Origin: Caprella mutica
Lineage: Eukaryota; Arthropoda; Malacostraca; Amphipoda; Caprellidae
DNA: 64,000 nt
Assembly: GCA_947561585.1 (NCBI GenBank)
Contig: CANNZV010002544.1
Location: 120,389 to 184,388 of the forward strand
Direction: 5' to 3'
Part shown: positions 23,405 to 35,728 of the stretch, piece after piece
Numbering within the stretch: position 1 is the first letter of the stretch
Layout: each line of letters starts with the position of its first letter
Notes under the pieces: model-generated
The model's database searches: none
What the model saw: the letters and a program-made list of their open reading frames with translations, nothing else
Told to the model about the DNA's origin: nothing
Translations under genes and position numbers: made by a program

Positions 23405-23938
23405 CATGTTTCAAAGTGTGGCAGGAAAGTCACCAGTTTAGTGAGAAAATGGATCCAGGTAGCCACATTTAAGATGCTTTAATGAAGAAATTTGACTTCC
23501 TAGTCACCTAGTGGAGATTTTACACTTGAAAAATGAAAATATCCTCAAGCTTATTGTCTGATGCATGTGCATCTCTTGAGACTATTTATGAGTGATTTAC
23601 TTGTTAATAATGTTATTTACATGATTTCAATTTATTTCACCCCCAGTCTGTATTTCGTGGTAAATTCCACCGACATGTCGGTGGAATTTTTTCCCCTTTG
23701 AAGATGATATTCTGGCAAAGTCGGTGGATTTTTAACTATTTATTCCTATGTTACCATTAATTTTTGGTGGATAAATTGGGAAAATGTTGGTGGATCAGCC
23801 AAATTAATGGAAATTTATGGTGGATTTTTTCAGCTTTTTGAAAAAGTCAGTGGGATTTTGTGCACCAAATACAGACTGGTAATTCACCCCTCAAAAGTTG
23901 CCAATATACTGGCGACTTTGTCCATACTTTGAAACATG
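23405..23938. mobile_element. MITE family C, interrupted by a family B element
   Basis: Starts CATGTTTCAAAGTGTGGCAG and ends TCCATACTTTGAAACATG. It holds a family B element at 23644. Without the insert it aligns with the copy at 22021-22516. Confidence 0.8.
23644..23878 (-). mobile_element. MITE family B, full length, nested
   Basis: A 235-bp element with ends CAGTCTGTATTTCGTGG and CACCAAATACAGACTG. The 8-bp word TTCACCCC sits directly before it (23636-23643) and again at 23883-23890, four bases after the right end. The other family C copy has this word once. This supports insertion with an 8-bp target duplication. Inside are the words AATTCCACCGACATGTCGG, ATTCCTATGTTACCATTAAT and AATGTTGGTGGATCAGCC. 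Confidence 0.8.
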
Positions 23939-24359
23939 GGAACAATTGTTAATTTTCTCCTAGTCCTACCTATATTAACATGTATTCATACTGAGAACAG
24001 AAGCCAAAATATAGAATTTCTTGGAGAACACTTTACCAGTTCCTGCAGTCTGGCAAAATAACATTGTAAAAGTAGCATAGAATAGAGATAGATATTTGAG
24101 TCAGAGTCGCATTTCTCTCCATTTGCAACTGAAGGGCTATAAATGACTAAATCCAGTCTGAAAAATGTTACACATGCAATCATGCATCAGACATGAAGCA
24201 TAAGCCATAAGGATGTTTTGAAGTGTAAAATCTTCACTAACTACCTATAGGAAGTCAAATTTCTTCTTTTAAGTATCTTAAATGTGGCGACCTGGATCCA
24301 TTTTCTCACTAAACTAGCGACTTAACTGCCACACTTTCAAACATGAAAGAATCACGCAG

Positions 24360-25600
24360 CTAAATTCCAGACTTGTCATTTTAAGCAACTTTTCTCCAGA
24401 AAGTCGAAGTCTGAATCATGCTTAGGTAGGTAGCCTAACTGAACTCAGAAATTATATTGAATTGTTGCAAGATATTAAAATTTAAAGAAGCTCAATGAAT
24501 GTTATGATATGATTATTTATTTTATGACGCCGATAGCGATAGGTAACTATAGTCTAGGTATAACCGTATAGGTAGGTAGTAGTTAGTTTATACAGTTTTT
24601 GTAATTGAAATTAAGATCAAAACTGAGGAGAAATTAAGGTACTTACCTAATAGTTAGATTAACAGTTTAGTCTAAATATTGACTTCACAATTTGAAGAAA
24701 AATCGATATATTATGAATTAAATCACCTAATTATTTTTGCTTTATCACAAGCACGTTACGATCATAACACAAAATGGCGTCAGTGTTGCCATCACAATGA
24801 AATGTCAAAAAGTTAAGAAACATAGGCAAAGTCGCTAAAACCTTTAAGCAGCTGTGTCGACAACTAGACTTGAGTTACAAAATTAAAACCAATAATATTA
24901 CAAAACTATTTACATTAATACTGTCTTTAGTAACATATTTCACATATAAAATTATTCTAAAACAACTGTCCTTAGAACCGAAAGTTATTCTTCGATCTAA
25001 TTCAAAGTCTCTTTCATAGCACGGGAATTTTATATGCAGATGATGTTCATAATTAGGTACCTGTTACTCATTTCTTTATTCAACAAAAATACAGATAAAT
25101 TCACTATTACAAATACAGCTTATCGAACAAGTCATGCCCATGATCTTATAATAATTACCATATATTAACATTGACGGAACATAGTGTGAAGTACTTTGCT
25201 TCTATAGGATTTGGAGTTCTATTCAGTCGTACAGTTCTTTTGATTTAAATGTAAATTTAAGAAGTATTTTCTTGATCAGTATACCGGTGCAGAATTGTGA
25301 TGTACCGGGTGACCAATAAAAAACTGGTCGAAAGTAAATTCTTATAATTCAAAAAGTAATTGGTGTAGAAAGATAAAACAAATATCACATTAAAGAGTAT
25401 ATTTTCAAGTTTTATTTGATATCAAAGATATTGAAAAGTAACGATTGAGGAATACAGATATCTCAATTAAACATAATGGTTATTTCGTCAACACATTTTA
25501 ATTAACCCTCATGAATCATTATGCAACTAACTATTGAATAACGTGTTTTCATATAGCTAAACATTATCATTTAAGCTGTTCTGAAACTAAAGTTAAGATA
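24360..25600. other. No gene recognised
   Basis: AT-rich sequence with no exon or RNA gene recognised. A phrase GGGTGACCAATAAAAAACTG near 25308 may be the outer part of the transposon whose transposase remnant follows. Confidence 0.4.
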
Positions 25601-25659
25601 AAATATGCCATTCAATACAACAAGGATATAAAAAGTAAATGGATAAGAATTTATTCAAT

Positions 25660-26086
25660 AAATGGACAAGAAATGAAGTGTTTGAGAAACCATCCATTGC
25701 ACTCGGCGAAGTGACAGTTCGGTGCGGTTTGAGTTCGCATAGGCCATGCATGGTCCATATTTTTTTAAAGATGTTGAGACTGAAAATGTTTGTTCTGTAA
25801 ACACCGACGGATAAATTGTATTGTTAAAAAATACTGTAATGAATGACGACAATCATCTTGACTTTTGGTTCCATTATGACACTGCATACACATTCTTGTC
25901 TGCGGTAGACTGATTGAAAAATCACTTCGAGGACAAGATTATTTCGCACCGAACCGTTTTCTCTTTCCAACTATGTCCCTTGACCTTCCACCTTTGGATT
26001 TTATATCTGGTATATGTTGAAGAGAAGGTATTCAAATTGAAATCAAACATGATTGAAGACTTGAAGCCAGAGATACGTACGAAGTA
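25660..26086 (+). pseudogene. Degenerate mariner/Tc1-type transposase fragment
   Basis: Translated across several frames, this matches the catalytic half of a DDE-type (IS630/Tc1/mariner superfamily) transposase. GEVTVRCGLSSHRPCMVHIF corresponds to the usual VTVWCGLS-GIIGPYFFE block. A degraded motif follows where family members have FQQDGAT-HTA (here FHYDTAYTFL). A final part matches the ISR-WPPRSPDL-P-DFFLWGYLK block and ends MIEDLKPEIRT. There are stop codons and frameshifts throughout, so it is a dead copy. Confidence 0.7.
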
Positions 26087-26712
26087 AATATCCTATTCAC
26101 TAAAACTTCAGTTTTGACAACCATTTTCATTTTATAAAAACAACGCAAAATTAAATAATTTACTTATTCAATGCGTCTGAGACATTTTTCTTCTTCTTTG
26201 GCAACACAATAGCTTTATGTTTAGCAAGTACAATTTTCATTTTCAAACATCTAGCATACAGTGTTACGTCATAGAGGATATAATTATTAATCTGTACTTA
26301 ATAATCTTCCTCTATAATATTTTATATTGAAATAAATTGATAAATCACAAATTCCATTAATATGATATTCATCACCTTCTTTTTCGTTGATTAAATATTA
26401 TTGCAATAATAATTAGCTTTACATAAACTTTATAATATTATTCACGTTTCGTAATATACAATAGGTATAAAAAAAATATAGAACAAGCTTTTCAAATATT
26501 TTCAAATGTGGTTAACATTAATATTCTTCACTTCACAATATGGATAAAAAGTAGCAAGAAAATGGTGTTCCAACAAGATTTGCTAATATTGTCATATATG
26601 ATTACAATTTGAACAATTATCTTATCACCGCTATTCATTTTCACACAATGCAGGCATGGGAAATAATCACAATTCTCCAATAAATTTTTATTCCAAAAAT
26701 TGTCAATACATT

Positions 26713-26718
26713 TTTATT
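26713..26718 (-). terminator. Candidate polyadenylation signal, protease homologue
   Basis: AATAAA on the minus strand, about 150 bp after the stop codon of the serine protease homologue at 26867. Confidence 0.4.
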
Positions 26719-26866
26719 CTATAATAATTTCGAAACATTTTCCAATAACCCAATCTTACTCACACAGAGATAAAAATATACCATCATTTTCAGTTTTTCA
26801 CTGCATGATGACAGTTTAGCTATTTAGTAAAACAAACTATCAAACTTATAGTTATAGATATAATAT

Positions 26867-28060
26867 CTACATTTTGCAGAATGGCTCTCGAGTGTGCATT
26901 TCTATCCAGGGAAGGTAATTGACCACTTTAATGAAGTAACCAGGATATTCCCTACCGAAGAAGCATGCACCAAGAGAGGTAAGGCCTAGCAGATAGACTC
27001 TACGATTCCGTTTGTAAACTAGAGGTCCACCTGTCGTATCTTCATTGCAATCATCACTGATGTTTGTGCAGAAAATGTTCGAAGTTGTGTTATCCGAGTA
27101 AGACTGAGAAGTGGACTTACAGTTAACAGTTTTCAAATGAGTTTCTTGAAGAATATTGGACTCTGACCCATCATTAAATAGTGTGTTTCTCCAACCGAGT
27201 AAGGAAAGTGTTTCGTCAGTTAGTTCAGACATCTTGATATTATAGGGTAAACACACCGGGCTCACACCAAAAGTAAAATCAATCGGGGTCTTCAATTTGA
27301 TGAGAGCGATATCATTGTCTAAACTCCCAGTGAGGTATCTCTCATGAACAATAAACTTTTCTGCTTCACTATTCTGCTCGTAATAATCTCTCTTGTGTAT
27401 ATCGTATGCACCAAATCTTAATGTGAAATTGATTTGTGGACCGAATAGGCATCTTGCTGAAGTCAAGATGAATGTTTCGGATATCAGTATTCCACTGCAG
27501 AAGGGATTGGAAGTTTCAGCATTCAATATGGCCACCATGTACGGATTTTCTAATGGTCCAGCATATTTTCCTCTGATTGCTGGATTTATTTCTTTAATCT
27601 CATCGCCGCATATGCAGTTGGAAGCTGTAACGTAACATTTTACTTGGACGGTTAGATTGTTTTGGTCTGGAATAGAGTTCCAGAATTTAGCCAAGAAATG
27701 TCGACTATTTATCATTCTACGGTATCTATTTTCGTCTTTCGAGCAAATGTTCTCAGCTACATGATGATCTCTATATCTATAAATAGTGAAACTAGCCTTC
27801 GTGCAATTGTCTGAGTTAAACATATCTATTTGATCGCAAGTCAAGATGACTTTGGAGAATGTAGGAGCTACATACTGGTAGTTGCAGATAGTTGATGAAT
27901 TTGGATAATGGTTGCAGAACTGAGGAGTTTCAAACGAATAGTACGTATTAGGAACTATGTGAGTCACTGGATTATTACATCCAGGAGCCATGCAGTCATT
28001 TGATGAAACTGTCCAGCAAAGGATAAGCAGGCAGATACTCCTGTATAATATGGTGGCCAT
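26867..28060 (-). CDS. Secreted CUB plus serine protease homologue (pseudoprotease)
   Basis: A single-exon gene of 397 residues. A signal peptide (about 1-20, LLILCWTVSS core) is followed by a CUB-like domain (about 23-145, with YYSFETPQFCNHYP) and a trypsin-fold domain (about 150-397). The fold is recognised from NPYMVAIL, DNDIALIKLKTPI, SPVCLPY and YPGYF near the end. It is not a working protease: the catalytic His is Arg (LTSARC, R203), Asp is kept (D250), the GDSGGP motif reads EDTTGGP so the Ser position is Thr (T342/T343), and the RIVGG activation site is AIRGKYAG. Such non-catalytic homologues are known in insect immune cascades, saliva and venom; which role applies here is not shown. 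A paralogue with a full triad lies at 40943, same strand. Confidence 0.92.
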   Translation of the reverse strand: MATILYRSICLLILCWTVSSNDCMAPGCNNPVTHIVPNTYYSFETPQFCNHYPNSSTICNYQYVAPTFSKVILTCDQIDMFNSDNCTKASFTIYRYRDHHVAENICSKDENRYRRMINSRHFLAKFWNSIPDQNNLTVQVKCYVTASNCICGDEIKEINPAIRGKYAGPLENPYMVAILNAETSNPFCSGILISETFILTSARCLFGPQINFTLRFGAYDIHKRDYYEQNSEAEKFIVHERYLTGSLDNDIALIKLKTPIDFTFGVSPVCLPYNIKMSELTDETLSLLGWRNTLFNDGSESNILQETHLKTVNCKSTSQSYSDNTTSNIFCTNISDDCNEDTTGGPLVYKRNRRVYLLGLTSLGACFFGREYPGYFIKVVNYLPWIEMHTREPFCKM

Positions 28061-28126
28061 TGCAAGGGATTGAACACGTTAGAAGTCAGCTCTTATTGTC
28101 ACTTATAACTGCTACTTACCAGGCAT

Positions 28127-28133
28127 TATATAC
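28127..28133 (-). promoter_or_regulatory. Candidate TATA box, protease homologue
   Basis: Minus-strand TATATAA about 67 bp upstream of the ATG at 28060. This leaves room for a short 5' UTR of about 35-40 bases, so an unspliced transcript is plausible. Confidence 0.5.
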
Positions 28134-28439
28134 ACTAATCACAAGTGTTTTATATTTGCTTAATTGTGTGGCAAGGATAAACGAACTCGATAGATTAATT
28201 GAGTGCTAATTACAGTTTGCAAGCTATTTACCGATGACAGTTAATTTGCATGATAAATTCATCTTGAGATGAGTCATAGATAGCTACCATTTATTATTAT
28301 GCATTGAGAAAACGCTCCCATTTATGAATCTGTTAATGTAAATTTTTGATTATCGGGTCCATATATAAGTATAATATTTCAATTTCAATACCTTTATATT
28401 TCAAATTCTGTAAAATTTGAAGATTATTTTTATTTTCGT

Positions 28440-28600
28440 GAGTTCGATACTCATATGCGTGAGGTCTGAAAAGACGTAAGGTCCCATCAATTCTAAATTA
28501 AAATTCTTTGGAATGGCTTTAAATTTGTAGAACTAAATTCATATAGCATATAACAGTTAACAGAAAAGAAATTGATCAAGCATTTGCTTTGTAAGTAATT
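28440..28600 (+). repeat. Repeat family E, left part
   Basis: Diverged from 38395-38560: both have a short GTCC/TCCTC hairpin, then AATTTAAAA/AAATTAAAA, a TTTGTAGA(A/G)CTAA phrase, ATAACA(G/A)TTAACA and AAAGAAAT(T/C)(G/C)ATCAAG. The right part of the family (GGTATTTAGATA, TATAGGTAGCCATTTAT, TTTTTCTTTGCTTTGAAAG) is at 30740-30870 here and directly follows at 38680-38790 in the other copy. The foldback elements between therefore look inserted into a family E copy. Confidence 0.55.
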
Positions 28601-28611
28601 ATGGTTCTAGT

Positions 28612-29659
28612 TATATTCCACCCCGGTAAATTCCACCCGGTATATTCCATCCCGGTAAATTCCACCCCAGTATATTCCACCCCAGGTATATTCCACCCCG
28701 GTAAATTCCACCCCTGTGACACGATAAAAATCCAAAGATTTCATTTTTAGATTACCATTTGTTAAATAATTTGTACCGATGAAAAAATAACTCAGATAAT
28801 ATCCTGAGACATTTGGACAATATTTAGAGATAGCTCAAGGCAATTAAATTTTATCCTAATAGAATTAAATTTTTTCCTAATATGGTAGTTTATTTCAAAG
28901 TTTACATGATGAGCAAGTTAATAGTAATTCCTTTTAACATGAAACTGCATATGTGCTCTTACAACAATGGTTGGATGAGGTATGGAAGAGATCGCCTAGC
29001 AGAGACCACCCACTCAATGTTTTCGCTCTTTGCTAATAAGTTGCTGTTTTGGATTCTAGGACCAAATTCCACGTGGTCAAAATCTATCAATGTAAAAAGG
29101 CATTAATCTCCCAGTCTTAAAACCCTGTACAATAATCTTCACATCCCTATCGAAAACCTCCTGGTTTAAAAAAAACATAAAAAAGCTTTCGGTCAAAAAC
29201 CACCACTTTTACAAGAAGTTAAAATACCAAATTCAAAATGAAATGAATATATCAAGAAGTACTATATATGACATCATTTTACAATTAATATCGTTGTCGT
29301 GTTGGCGGTAGTGAAGAAAATCAGCTTGAGATTGAAAATCTAAATACCTCAACTGATAAATGCGTTCACACAACCTTTCTTTCTGCTGTTCTGTTACATG
29401 TGTAGTGAAAAATTTACAGCTTATGATTAGCCAGCAAAAGGTTTATTTAATTTGATACAGTGAAAATGCAAGTTATCTAGTATTATAATATATAATATTA
29501 ATAAAAGACTAATATTAATAATTAACCAAACCTAATCTGTAAAGTGGGGTGGAATTTACAGGGGTGGAATATACCTAGGGTGGAATATACCGGGGTGGAA
29601 TTTACCGGGGTGGAATATACCGGGGTGGAATTTACAGGGGTGGAATATATCGGGATGGC
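28612..29659. mobile_element. Foldback element 1, arms of 15-bp words
   Basis: The left arm (28612-28715) is seven copies of CCCCGGTAAATTCCA/CCCCGGTATATTCCA. The right arm (29545-29659) is the same word in reverse orientation (GGGGTGGAATTTACA, GGGGTGGAATATACC). The inside is about 830 bp, AT-rich and non-coding. Inverted arms made of tandem short words are the hallmark of Foldback-type elements. Confidence 0.75.
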
Positions 29660-29800
29660 CGATCATTGTAATTATAAAAGAAAAAGAAATGTCCGACTTT
29701 CTAAAATATTAAATATAAGAACAAGTGATAATTACGAACTTTATCTGACATTCTCGTATATTTAATGGTAATTTGTTTTTAGGGACACTTTTGGGTATTG

Positions 29801-30712
29801 TACGGTAAGTTCACAGCCCTTAATTCATCGCATGGTAAGTTCACCGCTATTCAATTCACTGCAAAAAATGACCAAGATTATTGTCAAAAGCAGAATATTA
29901 TAATAAAACTTAAAATAAAATGATGGTAATGGATAATGTATGAATATCCCAGGTAAGTAAGATTCATTTCTGGAATATTCTATAATATCTCAGGAGTAAA
30001 CCCTTTCTGCCTGGGTACATTCCAAAGCATTTGCCGTAACTGTAGCTACAAGAAAAATCATTATCGATGTGTAGAAATTGGCAGGGTGTTTTACGCAGTT
30101 GAGTTGTAAAAATTAAAATTCTTACGCAAAGATACTACAAAAGGAAAAATAGAGTAATTCTATATGTAATGAGGATTACCCATACGGTGAACTTCCCATG
30201 CGGTGAATTGAGTTACGGTGAACTTCCCATGCGAGAATTGAGTTACGGTGAACTTCCCATGCGAGAATTGAGTTACGGTGAACTTCTCATGCGGTGAATT
30301 GAGTTACGGTGAACTTCCCATGCGAGAATTGAGTTACGGTGAACTTCCCATGCGAGAATTGAGTTACGGTGAACTTCCCATGCGGCGAATTGAGTTACGG
30401 TGAACTTACCACGCGGTGAATTGAGTTACGGGGAACTTACCACGCGGTGAATTGAGTTAAGGTGAACTTCCCATGCGAGAATTGAGTTACGGTGAACTTC
30501 CCATGCGGCGAATTGAGTTACGGTGAACTTACCACGCGGTGAATTGAGTTACGGGGAACTTACCACGCGGTGAATTGAGTTACGGTGAACTTCCCATGCG
30601 CCGAATTGAGTTACGGTCAAGTCCCCATACGGTGAATTGAGTTACAATGAACTTACCATGCGGTGAATTGAGTGCGGAAACTTTCCGGTGGTGAATTGAG
30701 TGAGGGAACTTA
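29801..30712. mobile_element. Foldback element 2, arms of 30-31-bp words
   Basis: The right arm (30183-30712) is about 17 tandem copies of a 30-31-bp word built from CGGTGAACTTCCCATGCG and GTGAATTGAGTTA, with GAGAATT and GGCGAATT variants. The left arm (29801-29863) holds two diverged copies in reverse (CGGTAAGTTCAC, CATGGTAAGTTCACCGC). Arm length is very unequal, suggesting array expansion on one side. A related array lies at 36605-36735. Confidence 0.75.
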
Positions 30713-30891
30713 CATGTATAATCCTTTTATGCACCAGCTGTTTTTTACGGTAATGGTATTTAGATAACAGTATAGGTAGCCATTTATGAGATATTTTCAG
30801 TTTTATCACAGTTTTGAATTAGTGAAAAGTATTTTTGACTTTTTCTTTGCTTTGAAAGTCGTAGCGAACGTAGTGAAAAAAACTATAGGTC

Positions 30892-31795
30892 CATTCGCCG
30901 AAAACACACTCGCCGAAAAAATGAAAATTATTTTCCTAAATAAGGTATACTTATTTTACAATAAAAACAGTAAAGTAAACATTTGGTAAAGTATACACTA
31001 TCCCCCCAGCCGGACCGCTAACCTCACCTTAGGTCCGGGGTGGGCACATGTTGTGTTTTTCAGTGCCGAAGTATGGAATCTCAGTGCCGTTACCATTTTC
31101 TTTTCGTTTTTTTAAATTGCAGGGGTTACTGAGGAATTAAAATGAGGTGGTAGATTTGGGTGAAAGACTTTTGATTCAATGTGTATCCATATTAGGCACG
31201 AAATGCAGTCTCCGTTTAATATAATGATTATTTTTTATTTCCATGGACTGGAAAGTTATTTCATGAAAAAATTTTTTAGGTGCATATTGTGTAGTGTATT
31301 CTATGTTATTCCTATGCTTTTAGTAAAATTTATTTTTGTACTGTAGATAGATATTTTGTATTTATTTTAAGATTCTAATTTTCCCATAAACTCTAGCTTC
31401 AAGGGGCTGCTCCCTTTATTCTAATAGTATTATATTATCAAATATTGTCCAATTATTTTTATTGTGAGTATTACTATAAACAATATTACGAACTGTCAGA
31501 ATATATTGCTCAACAATTTGAATTTTTTCATCATGGATTTCATCGCAAATTTTAGGGGTGGAAAGAAGCTTCGCTTACATCGTGGACAGAAAATTAGTCA
31601 CGAGTACACATTAGTGATTTTATCATCCCACATCTTCAATTAGGATTGTTATCATTGGTTATTATATAATATAATATATAAATTTATTCATTTGGATTGT
31701 ACAAATGTTACTATCTCATTTTTGTTCAAAAATATAAATATTTCTATCGAATATCCGTTCCTTCATATGTCGTTCGGCGAATTGTCCGTCAACGG
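30892..31795. mobile_element. Foldback element 3, TTCGGCGAA words
   Basis: The left end CATTCGCCGAAAACACACTC then GCCGAAAA is mirrored at the right by CGTTCGGCGAATTGTCCGTC. There are two word copies per arm only. The inside is AT-rich without a coding region; a short GC-richer patch (CCCCCCAGCCGGACCGCTAA) lies at 31004. Confidence 0.5.
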
Positions 31796-31799
31796 TTTA

Positions 31800-32095
31800 T
31801 AATTTTTCAAACACTAATTGCAGTTTTAGAGTATAGCGCTTCAGCTACGAGGTTTTAACATTTTTGTGTTAGGTAGGAATGTGGACTTCATTTATCCATC
31901 TACATTTTCCTCTTCCATTCGTGATTGCAGCCACCAGAGTTTGTGTCCTCTTACGTCACTTTCATTGGTGAGTAACTTCATTCACTTTATTTTCTGACTG
32001 CTGCGTATAGTCCCTTGTATTTTATTTCCTCTTGACGTTAGCGATATGACATTTGGTTTCGAAGCAGACATAAACCCCATATTAAACTAAAGTTA
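31800..32095 (+). repeat. Family A copy
   Basis: Runs from TTTTTCAAACACTAATTGCA through AGCGCTTCAGCTACGAGG, CATTCGTGATTGCAGCCACC and TTGACGTTAGCGATATGAC to AACCCCATATTAAACTAA. The middle CACGGAGTAG block is deleted. Confidence 0.7.
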
Positions 32096-32385
32096 GTAGC
32101 TCTAGAATTATCACAAGCACTAACAGAGAAATTATTATTGAACAATACATTGTTAGAGAAATAGAAAGCCGAGAGAAGAAATGCCTTCATTTGATCTGCT
32201 GCTCGTCTACAAAGTTTTGGCATATGATGAACATGGCGATGTCATTGACTATGTGCGAAGATTTGAACTCAATTTAGTTATTAAATTTTATAATCATTGT
32301 ATTTTAATGTGAATATTTTTTCAGTCATTTAATTGCAACACATGCTCGTAAATTAAACAAGAGGAGCGTATATGTGTGGCGTGAG

Positions 32386-33204
32386 CGGACAAAATGCCTA
32401 ACGGACAAAAGGCCTAAAATGAATTGCAAATTTATTTCCAATATGAAAAATTGCGGACAAAGATTTTTAAATTATAATAAGGGAGACAAAGTTTTGTCTC
32501 AGTGAGAGTTAATTAAATCACTATCATATTGAATATGAACATTTGTAACTCAGAGTGCTTAGTTACGATTTTAGATGTCGCTGTATTTGTGATTTATCAC
32601 TAAACTGTTTGTTCTATTTAACAAATCACTTGAATATAATAATCTTCCTCTATGTAGACTTTTTTATTAGATATCTTTAATCGTATTCATCTATTTTGAT
32701 TTTGATATAGTGTTTATTTTATTAGATAGCTATAAGCATCTTCAATCTATAGTGATGTTTTTAGTTGCTTTTGAAATTCTAAATCAAGTTAAGTAATTTA
32801 AATGTTTATATGAGTTAGTCCTGAAATGCAATTAACTACCCTGGTTATAAAAACACCCGCCGATATTTGTATTATTTCACTACCTTAAAATTAAAAGTTC
32901 TGCTGGGCAAAAAATACTACAGTATACCTATTCTTTAGGAAATGTAATTGAGATGCAGTATATAATATTTACATAAATTTCACATAAGTTAAAAAAATAT
33001 TATTTGATGCTTAATGACGAGGGTTATTATAATATAATGTATATTGTTTTTTATTTACTAATAATAATTTCATTACATATATCACTTCAATATTTTCGAT
33101 TAGGCCCTTTTGTTTAAAAAGGGAGTTTATTCAATGTATTACTCTCTTTCCAACAATATTTTATGTCATTAATTTATAATTTTCATTCCTTTAGGCATTT
33201 TGTC
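32386..33204. mobile_element. Foldback element 4, GGACAAAATGCC words
   Basis: The left end GGACAAAATGCCTAAC, GGACAAAAGGCCTAAAATGA is mirrored at the right by TTTAGGCATTTTGTCC, with an inner reverse word TTAGGCCCTTTTG at 33103. The inside is AT-rich and non-coding. Confidence 0.6.
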
Positions 33205-34299
33205 CTATAGTGAGTGAGTATGAGAGTATGGAATAAGACGTAATGTATCAAGTATTTAAATAATATGTTCTCTATTAACTATAATCAATACACGCAGTTC
33301 TCGAACCCTTCTCTTGAACTTGATTAAAAGGTATTATCAACACGCATTACTATAATGCAATTTGCAATGCGAGAAATCAGTTGCAGTATATAAACGGTGT
33401 CCGGAAAACTGCCAGGCGGAAAACTGCCAGTCACTTATTGGCAATACATGTATATTTTTAGACTTTCTGAAATATTCTTTAGTTATAAACACATTTTAAT
33501 TTATAAAAAACGGCGTTAGTCCTTCTTTAAGACGCTAAGGGGACATTCATTTCTACTGTAATAACTACATAGATATTGGAATACTTAAATAATATTAAAA
33601 AAAAATATTTCAACAAATCTACTTTATTAGTAAACCAAACTTCAGTACACATAAAGATTTTATAATTACTATTTTTTAACTTATTTTCAAAGTTAAATAA
33701 ATTTTAAAAATATGTTCAGTTACGTTTATAGTCTCTTGTTCTTAATTTCCTATTGACGTCAGCAATATAGCCTTTGGTTCCGAAGCAAACGTTAATCCCT
33801 GTGTACTGATTTGTGAATACTATGTATGTTTGGGGTCCTGAGGGGGTGGTTTTCTTTATTTTTTTTCCGGGCAGGCATTTCTATATTTCAATATTCATAT
33901 TCAATATTTCCAGTAGTTAAGTTCTTTCTTTCACATGGTAGCGTGGTTATTAATTAGTGCCGAGCGGGCATTTATTTACGTGGGTTACGATTCTTCCTAG
34001 AAAGAATAATCAATTTGTCTAATTTACTGTTTACGTTACTTGTCAATAATAATCATTAATTCCATCACTTCATTAAATAACATCAAATCGAATATCGTAC
34101 CAAAATAACAAGGTTAAATAAAACACACTCACAGTTTAAATTAGGTGTACTCTAATTAAGTAATCGATCAGACAAAAGGTTCGAGAAATAGTAAATCCTA
34201 CATCTACATCGTACATCTAATTCAATTAATCAAACATCTACCTATGGAGGAGTTTAACTTACAACATGGGTCAAGCTTTGGAGGTTGAAAGTATACTTT

Positions 34300-35230
34300 T
34301 CACAAATAAACACTGGCACGATCACTGAGGGAATACGGGTGGTGTTACTGAATTTCTAATGGAGTTGATGCGGCTGGAAACTCTTCGGAACCACTGTACT
34401 AGTGTATTGGGAACGGCTGAAGTCCTCCACTGGAACTTTGTCAATTGACGTGGACGACAACTCGTGCAAATCACGGTACGATGATGGTGACTCTGGCTTC
34501 AGACTCCTACTGCTTATTGAATGTCTGCTCTGCAACATGAGAAGTTGTTCTGCAACGTCAGAAGTTATTCTGCAATAGACTTCAGTTCTTAGATCCCACA
34601 TTCTGTCTCATTTGGCTTCGACTCTGCTGTAAAGAATACAACCTCTGCTGCCGGGATTCATTGAATTGCAAGATTCAGCCACTTGCTAAGGATCCAATCT
34701 CCACCACTATGACGGGCGGAGATCTTCATCGACTAAGTCCTGCGATTGTCACCTAAGGCTGGGGTGAGAGAAGACTTCACCCCGCCGGGGTCTTATCCAG
34801 ACCGGTAAACTACTTAAGACACTCTTGTAAGCAGAGAGTGACGACAGACAGAGTAGGACCCTTCATAATCTCAATCCACCGCTTATATACTCCTCAGATT
34901 CATCTAAAACTCCACCCAAGTCTAAACGTAAGATGCCGCTGATCTCACTTCTCCAATTCCGATTGGTTCTCAACCCTCCTGTAGGCTGTCCCTAATTCTA
35001 CCCTCAACTAATAGAAACTGACCAATTCAAAAATAACTCCTCCTATACTTCCGACTAAACTAATTACTTTCTCCCAGAAAAGAAACATCAAACTTGAAAT
35101 CTGTTAGGATACATGAAACCTCAAGAGCTCGTTATTTCTATAAAGTAAACCACAGAAACCTCTAGTCTAGAGAAAACAGTAGGTGGTTACTTACCCTCAC
35201 CAAATGCATTACATGTAACAGAGTTTGAAA
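34300..35230 (-). other. GC-richer interior of foldback 5, possible retroelement LTR
   Basis: Less AT-rich than the surroundings. On the minus strand a TATATAAG (34889-34882) is followed by a possible 81-residue open frame (34601-34356, Ser-rich, no family recognised) and a TTGTAAGTT donor-like site. A TGTTACATG start near 35221 and the TATA box would fit a solo LTR, but no matching LTR end or second copy is visible. Confidence 0.25.
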
Positions 35231-35728
35231 CTCTTATTCACTCTCCTAAAGCAATAAATATTATTGTCAAACAACCATTCTAAAACCACAAACATTTGAG
35301 CAGAAGGGAAATATTCAATGACACTGTTTTATTTCAAAGTCACAAAATAATTAACTTCAAATAACAAACCGGTCTGAAGATTTTATAACTACAAGTATAC
35401 AACTAGATAATTAGATATTCTCACAATAATATAGTTTTAAATTATACAATAAATTAAGTGAATGTTAAATCAACTTATATGTATGTTAAATAGTTATTAC
35501 ATATACCATATACATTTTTATTCTCCATGTCCATACATTTTAACAATTTTCATTTATATGTAAAAAGTATTATTAATTAATATGCAATCAATTCGATCGA
35601 GTGAAATTGTCAGAGAATTAGGTAAGTAATAGCAGTTTAATAATCATAGATGATGGGTTGCAAATTCTAAATATTTCACGCACATCGATCAAAGTTTTTT
35701 TTATTGTGAGTACACGTGAATATTAAGC

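Noticed and set aside
30183..30712. CRISPR-like regularly spaced repeats
   Set aside because: The units are directly tandem with no unique spacers, and the DNA is from an animal; it is a foldback arm.
33930..34010. tRNA-like A and B box sequence (GTGCCGAGCGG, GGGTTACGATTC)
   Set aside because: The spacing of the boxes is too short and no cloverleaf could be drawn; at most a decayed SINE head or a retroelement primer site.
34356..34601. 81-codon Ser-rich minus-strand frame
   Set aside because: It lies inside a transposable element, has no recognised family, and is kept only as a note in the entry for that region.
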